DNA of 64,000 bases from Pseudisothecium myosuroides (lineage: Eukaryota > Streptophyta > Bryopsida > Hypnales > Lembophyllaceae). The notes under the pieces were generated by a model that searched no databases, was not told the DNA's origin, and saw only the letters and a program-made list of their open reading frames with translations. The stretch lies in assembly GCA_951799445.1 (NCBI GenBank), contig OX637295.1, positions 26,474,001 to 26,538,000 on the forward strand. Direction: 5' to 3'. Position numbers and translations under genes: made by a program. Of the stretch, positions 57,377-64,000 are shown piece after piece; positions within the stretch are counted from its first letter, which is position 1, and the number at the start of each line of letters is the position of its first letter.

Positions 57377-58901
57377 AAAATGCTTTCAGAAGTGATACAG
57401 CTTTGACGTAACAGGCACAGAAACGCAGAGGGGTCACCTCGATAGAAAGTAAAGGGGAATATATGCCTATCCCTGTGTGTACAAGACAGCAAGGACCACT
57501 ATTACAGTCGTATCAAGGATGAGGAAATAAGCTAGACTCAGCTTCAAGATAATGAATTAGCCCGAATTTGAAAACACAAAGACAAGCGATGACAAGAGTC
57601 TCTGACGTCATTTAATCCCACAGAGTACTTTGAACCCTAGAATGGCAGGGAGCTAGGATTCGAACACAGGGACGGGAAGAAAAGGGACCAGAAGGGTTGG
57701 GATGTAGGATCCACTGTACGTCTTCGGGTGCGAGGAATCCATCCCCAATCATAAACATTAGAAATCAAACAAAATACGATTTTCCAAAATTCTCTTTCAA
57801 CTTGTATTGTGACGCCGAAACCCTCGTCTTAAAGGAAAGCAGATGGCAGCGCTGCTCTCTACGTAACGTTCAGCAACTAACAGAAGACGAGAGTAACCGG
57901 ATCAAATAGCCATCGACAGCACTCGAGATTTGCACCTCCAATTAACTTCGTGATCGCCAAAAACCCTTCTAAGACATGCAACGTGTGCACTAGAGGTTAT
58001 TAAGCCCATGAGGATACACAATTCAGCTGATGCAATGTACAAAATGGCTAGCTGTCTCCGAAGTCTCGAACAAAAACGGTGGAAAACCGCCGATCGACTG
58101 TCAAAACCTATATATGAGGTACGAGAGGACGATACATCGTCGCTAAAATTGACATTGATTGACTCGCAGAAGAATAATTAGCGACTGTTCCAAGTATCCC
58201 ATCTCGGAATGATAGTCTAAGGAGAAGTATTTTCGAATGATGAGAGGAACTATTGGATCTTTGTGCGGCCCAAGCAGTATCGCGATTGCAGTCCCTACAC
58301 GTGTGAAGGATTGCAGACAGTCGCACGGGAATTTGCTAGTTTTGAGACGAAGGAAAAACTCACAGTGCCATGCACAACTCGTCAGGAAGTCGAAGCGTGG
58401 AGGTCAAATGGAAAGGGCGCATGGCATCCGCCTCCGTGCCATGATTGGTCAACTCGTCGGTAAAGGCGCACAGCGGAAGCTCGAGCGACAAGGACAAGGA
58501 CAGTGCCAAAAGAAAGAGGCTGCTACGGATGGAGCACAAATCATGCCTGCGCGAGCAAACCAAGGAGGAGAGGGAAATGCCAGCCAGCACGAGGAGCAGA
58601 TAGGGCGAGCGAGGAAGGACCAGCGCGAAAGCAGATCGACGAGGGAAGACCAACGTGAGAGCGCAGAATGGAGAAATCCAGAATGGAGTAAGTTAAGCTT
58701 AGGGGAGGAAGGAGAGAGTGGAAACCCTAAGGGAGGAGACACAGAGAACAGGGGGGACGACGCAGCAGTAGCAACAGAGCAGGAGCGGAAGGAGAAAGGA
58801 AGTTCAGCTCAGCTCAAGCGTCAAGGGGGACACCGGAGAGAACTGGCTGCAGCAGGCAGAGAGGATCGAAGGAAGGATCAAGAAAGACAGAATAAGGGAA
58901 C
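57377..58901 (-). promoter_or_regulatory. promoter/leader region of the BEACH gene
   Basis: From about 58240 to 58900 the minus strand is rich in C and T (GA-rich on the plus strand) and has higher GC than its surroundings, typical of plant 5' leaders. A 222-codon plus-strand frame here is Lys/Arg/Glu/Gln-rich low complexity, and I do not take it as a gene. The region ends exactly where a family A element begins. Confidence 0.4.
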
Positions 58902-59546
58902 TTAACCCCTAAATGCCCAAGGCCTGTTTGGAGCTTCTCGTAATTTACTCTAAATTGAACAAAAAGTCAACATTTCCATAAGTTGTACCAATTTCTTTTG
59001 AATTGTAACCGTACAAATCCAAACTAGACATGTTAGAGATTACATAGGAAAAGAAAACATAACCATATCACTTACAAATTGAAAGATTATAATGTTTGAT
59101 TATGAGGGTGTTAAAACTATGAAAAATTTTCAATTCTCTTTTTGCATGTCAACTCTTAAAAGTTGGTTACTAAAAAAATATGAGGTTATAAAGCCTAGCA
59201 TGCACAACCCCAATCAATTTACGGTTTTTCAAAATTTATTCTACAATTTTTTTAAATGAATTTCTAATGTGATTTTTTCTCCAAGATCTAGTGTATTTGA
59301 GGCTCATTTCCAAGAGCCCTCAACACTACGGGAAGTCAAGATTGCAATGGGTATCCTTGCACAACATCTTGAATAGAAAAATCATAATCCTTCATTTTTA
59401 AGATCAATTTTTTGATCCTAAAACTAGACTTCAAAAAGAGTTCTCCAAAAATATAAACTACTAAAAATATCAATTTGGTTGGATTTTACTTAACTTCAAA
59501 GTTTTTGAAACACTAGAATCTTGTGCCTTGGGCAGTTAGGGGTTAA
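58902..59546. mobile_element. TTAA-bounded element, family A, copy 2
   Basis: 645 bp, starting TTAACCCCTAAATGCCCAAG and ending CTTGGGCAGTTAGGGGTTAA. It has the same length, orientation and block order as copy 1 at 13002-13646. It lies directly upstream of the BEACH leader region and shares its terminal TTAA with the next element. Confidence 0.8.
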
Positions 59547-59773
59547 CCCCTAAACGCCTCAATCCTTTTTTGATTTTTCGCACATTTTTGCTTATATATC
59601 TTTGTATAAAAATATCATTTATTGGAATTTCATGAATTTGGTCATTAAAGAAGGTTGTCTTTTCTAGATTCAAGTATTATAATGAATGAATGAAAAGTTA
59701 GTTAGACTAAATGGTGCCATGAAACCCTCTATTCATCGTCCAAAATAGAGATGTTAGAGCAGTTCAGGGTTAA
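59543..59773. mobile_element. short TTAA-bounded element, family F
   Basis: 231 bp between shared TTAA sites, starting TTAACCCCTAAACGCCTC and ending GAGCAGTTCAGGGTTAA. The inverted ends match imperfectly. It has no coding capacity. It abuts family A copy 2 on the left and the next candidate element on the right. Confidence 0.5.
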
Positions 59774-60357
59774 CCCCTCAACATCCAAAGTCTTCTCTAA
59801 AATTGAGGATTTGAGAAAAATCATTTTAAAGGGCTATTTGGAAGAATGTTTTGGAAGTGATATACAAAGAAAAGTTGTACTTTGAATTTAGATTCCATCC
59901 ATATGGTTAGATTCACCAATGCTTTCACCAATATTTCTTATAAATTTGGAAAAGGAAATTTCTAAATTCCTTCTAAATTCAATTACAAGCAAAATGTTAT
60001 CATTTTTTGAGTACAATTTGTTAGGAAGGACTTGAAATGAGGATCTCTTGACATGATGATTTTTGAAATTTTTGTGTTCTTTAATTCTATGACTTCATTT
60101 TTGCAAATCTAGTTTTGAACTAGAGTCAATGCAATTTTGGCTTGGTCAACCACTTGACATACTTCCACACTTGTAATTTGAGGAAAAAAAAATATGTACT
60201 CTAATAACACCAAGTCCAACCATTAGATAGGACAACAACTTGAATAAAGTATTTTCACAAATTGGGATGACTTTCATCCAAGCAATAATGAAAAAGAAAT
60301 GTTAGTTTCAATATATTCGTCGTCTAGAAACTAGACGTTGGCACACCTCGGGATTAA
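59770..60357. mobile_element. possible TTAA-bounded element, family G
   Basis: It starts TTAACCCCTCAACATCC. The best right end is CACACCTCGGGATTAA at 60342-60357, so the inverted match is weak beyond TTAA-nCCC. A small palindrome, CGTCTAGAAACTAGACG, lies at 60321-60337. It may instead be unrelated filler between true elements. Confidence 0.35.
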
Positions 60358-60671
60358 CTTAGAATTTGAGCATCCTCAAATCAGACATTTAGACCTCTAA
60401 ATTCACCCGTAGAAGGACATCTTCAATTTCAAAGGACCAATCACAATTTTCTATTTGTGCCTGATAAATAGATACCATACTTGGACGTTAATTAAATATT
60501 TGGCACTAAGGTCCTTCTAAAATAGATTATTATTTGTTTATTTTATTGGGTGGTAGAATTTTTAGCGGAATGATGAATAGCTTATTTGGCAGTACACGGA
60601 TGGGCAGCAATGACATTGAAGTACTCTACAATTGGCTTTTGTAACTGCATCTTGTTGAATGGTGATGCCCT
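60358..60671. other. spacer, nothing recognised
   Basis: AT-rich sequence between two elements. No gene or repeat was recognised. Confidence 0.4.
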
Positions 60672-61612
60672 TTAACCCCTAAAGGACCGGCATGCGTTTT
60701 TTGGCCGTATAGAAATTTTGGGCAGGTCCGTGTGACTAGAGATTTCCATATTTTAAGCTGAAATCTTAATAGAAGGTGGATGCGAGGAATATCTTTCATA
60801 TGCACTAAATTTCAGGACATTTGGAAATAGGAGTCAAAAGTTATGGCCAAATATGTTACTTTTTTTTGTAACTGGGCAGTCCGGGCAGCAAGAAAAATTT
60901 GGCAAAATTTTGATTTTTTTTTTTTTAATATTTTTTTCTTGTAGATTATATTTTTGTCTATTTGGAAAGCTTTGATTCATTTCATTTGGATTTGTTATGA
61001 GAAAGTTATGGACATTCTTGTTTTTCGAGCAGTTAGAGCATCTTCTTGAAAAAACTAACTTGTAGGATTCATTTCTAAATGCTATTTTCGCAATTTAAAA
61101 AAAAATAAAATTCTCATGGTTTAGTTTACTTGCTAGAACAATCTCACCATTGGGATGAGTGTATTTTAATTCCATCTAAAATATATTAATATTTTAGATT
61201 TTCTTTATATCTCGTACCTACTTCTACTTAACAATTTTTTTAGGAATGATAATTAAGTTTTTTTGAATATTTTTTTTTCCCCTAGACTCTCAACTCAATT
61301 CTCCACTATAAAGATTTAAAGCACAAAACTCTGTAGTGCAAAAATTTTAAGTGAAAAATGTTTAAAGTCAAAAAATCTGGTCCCGCAATGTGCTGAAATG
61401 CTTGTTTTTTCCACTTTAAACGCAGATATCTTGCAATCTGAGCGGTCAAAAATTCTGAAATTTTTTCCACACATTCTCATACTAGTTAGGTGTAAGATCC
61501 TACGATTAGATGTGAAAAAAAAACATTTTCATTTTTTTTTACTTCTTGCTATAGAAATGGCAGTTTTGATGGTTTTTTGGCAGAAAAAAGGCCTTGGGCC
61601 TTTAGGGGTTAA
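60672..61612. mobile_element. TTAA-bounded element, family C, copy 2
   Basis: 941 bp, starting TTAACCCCTAAAGGACCGG and ending TTGGGCCTTTAGGGGTTAA. It is near-identical to the reverse complement of 33479-34421. The two copies therefore flank the whole BEACH gene as inverted repeats about 26 kb apart. Its open frame at 61398-61742 runs out of the element and is not taken as a gene. Confidence 0.8.
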
Positions 61613-61823
61613 ATGGTATACGACTTTGCCTAGATCATGTAGATTATGCAATCCAATAGTTTTTTCTTGCCACAATGGATGTCTTAGCAAAGTCATCAAT
61701 GTCTTTAGTAGAACTGTTGGTACTTATCAACAATCACTGTAAGAAATCCGCGTTTTAGGTGATGTTAACATAATTATAGGAAAAAAAATTTAGTGGACGT
61801 CCAAGAAAACAACTTGTGTTTTT

Positions 61824-62299
61824 ATGTCAATAATAACGTTCAATGAAACATCTAAACGTACCATTTCTGCATATGACAATGAGCAAGGGCAGATTTCCTT
61901 TACTCGTGCACCCATCCTCAATGCTCATTTTCCTAGCTCTGGGCAAATCACTCAACACTTCCAATTAGAAAATTCCCCTGTACTAAAAAGAATCCCAACA
62001 AAATCTTCAATTGTCAAATCAAAATTCAGATGTTTAGCATCAAAGATAGAAGTCCATCTAGAAAGCATCATTGTTGAAGGCAATGAACTTGTTCCTATCT
62101 CCATTTGTGCGCCATACAAACCATACATAAATTGTAACACAATGTCACCTTAAAAAATAGTGTGCAACTGCCTTCTACTAACACATCTCATGTCCATCAC
62201 GTCCAAATGCATCTGGTGGAAGCAACCAAGTTAGTAAGTAAGCTTGGTCTAGAAGCCCTTCAAGCAATGCAAGATTGGGTAAATGCACGAAACACTTAA
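61824..62299 (+). pseudogene. frameshifted small ORF of unknown family
   Basis: A 109-codon frame (61824-62153) ends just before a run of six A. One frame over, sequence of about 49 codons continues with protein-like content (HLVEATKLVSKLGLEAL, then DWVNARNT) to a stop at about 62299. A single slip in the A-run would join them into a frame of about 158 codons. I do not recognise the family. The end overlaps the left arm of the foldback at 62273-63367. Confidence 0.35.
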
Positions 62300-63367
62300 A
62301 GCGTTTTGTGACACCCTAGTTTTTGATTTTTTTTTGGCCATAACTTTTGTGTTTTAGCTCCAAATGACTCAAAATTTATAGAGAAGCTACTCATAACCAT
62401 TATACACCTTCAATGATTTTTTTGTAATTTTCAAAAATAATTTACTATTTTTAAACACCCCCAATAATTTCTCACAATGGGCAATTTAGGAGGGTTTTGC
62501 ACTTTTTTTAACAGAAAAAAACAAATCTTGAGTTGAAATTTGGAGAGAATGGTCTTCTAGTAGATTTATAGCTACTGTCCAAAGGATTTTTAAAAATACT
62601 TATTTTTATGTGATGTACAAGTCCTCAAAGAGAGCTCCTTTTTGCATTTTTTTCAAAGGTATGAAACATTATTTTGGTGCGTTTTTTTGGTCAAAACCCA
62701 TCACCAAAAAGTTATCTCAAATGGAAAATTTTTAGATTTTTTTTTTAAAAAAAATCCTATTTTTTGCAAATTAAAATGTCAAAAGTGGTATTTTCTTCAC
62801 CGTTTTTAGGCTGAATTCTATGTCCAAAATTCTAGTGAAGAAAATACCACTTTTGACATTTTAATTTGTAAAAAATAGGATTTTTTTTTTAAAATCTAAA
62901 AATTTTCCATTTGAGATAACTTTTTGGTGATGGATTTGACCAAAAAAACGCACCAAAATAATGTTTCATACCTTTGAAAAAAATGCAAAAAAGAGCTCTC
63001 TTTGAGGACTTGTACACCACATAAAAATAAGTATTTTTAAAAATCCTTTGGACAGTAGCTATAAGTCTACTAGAAGACCATTCTCTCCAAATTTCAACTC
63101 AAAATTTGTTTTTTTCTGTTAGAAAAAGTGCAAAAAACCCCTAAATTATCCATTGTGAGAAATTATTGGGGGTGTTTAAAAATAGTAAATTATTTTTGAA
63201 AATTACAAAAAATTTATTTAAGGTGTATAATGGTTATGAGTAGCTTTTCTATAAATTTTGAGTCATTTGGAGCTCAAACACAAAAGTTATGGCCCCCAAA
63301 AAAATCAAAAACTAGGGTGTGACAAAACGCAACAAATAGTATAAGTGTTTCGTGCATTCACCCAATT
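62273..63367. repeat. 1.1-kb near-perfect foldback (inverted repeat)
   Basis: The left arm is 62273-62800 and the right arm 62835-63367, separated by 34 bp. Arms begin GATTGGGTAAATGCACGAAA and end with its near-complement TTTCGTGCATTCACCCAATT. Long blocks such as TTTGCATTTTTTTCAAAGGT match across the axis with only scattered changes. The arms carry CATAACTTTTG/CAAAAGTTATGG, as in families B, C and E. It could be a foldback element or the result of a head-to-head duplication. A transcript would form a hairpin over 500 bp long. Confidence 0.85.
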
Positions 63368-64000
63368 GCACTTGTTGCAACCTAGACTTGAGGTTCACTC
63401 TGAGATCTAATCGCAAAAGACATTATGCTCAATAAAGGTGGTAGAAGCCGTAGGCTACAATCAAATGTTTAATGCGCCTTAGATCATGAAGTATAATACC
63501 TAATTAATTACATGCAAATTGAGATCATCAACATTATCTAGCACTTTTATCTTGTCCTCTCTAATACCTTTTGATAATTGACAAAGTCAAGCATGAAGCT
63601 TATTAGAAACACAAAGATTTACAAAAAAAAAATCACAATGGCTAGGATTTCCTAAATCTAGGGTGTACACTCCCTCTATTAATCGCAATATCCCAATTTT
63701 TCAAGCTCACAATAGAAAGATGAATACAAACACCTCATACAATGAATTCAAATTTACATAACCTACACAAAAAGGTCAATTATTTATGCTCTAAGTAAAG
63801 CTGCCCCAATCTTTGAGTATTGTTGCACTTATAGTCGTAGACGTATTGGCCTCTAGGAGTGGCAAGAGGTATCCACAACAAGAAGTATCCAAGGCAAGGG
63901 AATCTTAGCAACCTTCATTGTAAAACTTTGCCTCTCTTGCTACTATACGGCTAACCATTCGAAGAATTATGGAATACTATTTGCCCGCCAACATTCAAGG
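63368..64000. other. right flank, no gene seen
   Basis: No supportable gene. At about 63370-63410 the reverse complement retains a diverged match to the ORF end left of the foldback, suggesting the original inverted duplication extended slightly beyond the present arms. Confidence 0.35.

Noticed and set aside
57645..57670. tRNA B-box-like TGTTCGAATCC on the minus strand
   Set aside because: The flanking bases cannot form a T-stem and there is no A box or acceptor stem at the right distance.
58237..58905. 222-codon plus-strand open frame
   Set aside because: Composition is low-complexity Lys/Arg/Glu/Gln/Gly with no domain. It lies antisense to the expected pyrimidine-rich leader of the BEACH gene, and overlapping frames are open on the other strand too.

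Overview
The window looks like nuclear DNA from a streptophyte, most likely a land plant. It is AT-rich, the genes carry many short GT-AG introns, and the two intact genes are a cycloartenol/lanosterol-synthase-type oxidosqualene cyclase and a plant BCHC-class BEACH protein. I cannot name the species. A bryophyte or other seed-free plant is only a guess.

Layout. 1-2391: upstream flank of the cyclase, with a TATA box and a short upstream ORF. 2392-12013 (+): oxidosqualene cyclase, 18 coding exons, 756 aa, all junctions in phase. 12014-35586: a 23.5-kb repeat-rich stretch between the two convergent genes. It holds a degraded SEH1-like nucleoporin pseudogene on the minus strand (about 16.1-17.0 kb), two further coding relics (22.6-23.6 and 25.8-26.4 kb), simple and tandem repeats, and many TTAA-bounded inverted-repeat elements. 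35587-57308 (-): one very large BEACH/WD40 gene, reconstructed as 41 coding exons and about 3,438 aa. 57309-58901: its probable promoter and 5' leader, pyrimidine-rich on the coding strand. 58902-64000: a pile-up of TTAA-bounded elements, a frameshifted small ORF and a 1.1-kb near-perfect foldback.

The two genes are unrelated in function: sterol/triterpene cyclisation at the ER, and a large scaffold for membrane trafficking. Most of the novelty lies in two places. First, the cyclase is intact but differs from cycloartenol synthases at the residues known to control the final deprotonation and product choice (Leu258, Asn478, Val482, Phe533 here). Second, a set of non-autonomous elements all start TTAA-CCC and end GGG-TTAA, a piggyBac-like signature. 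They come in several size classes, share an internal motif of about 40 nt, and sit in introns, back to back, and as inverted pairs around genes. No transposase gene for them is visible here.
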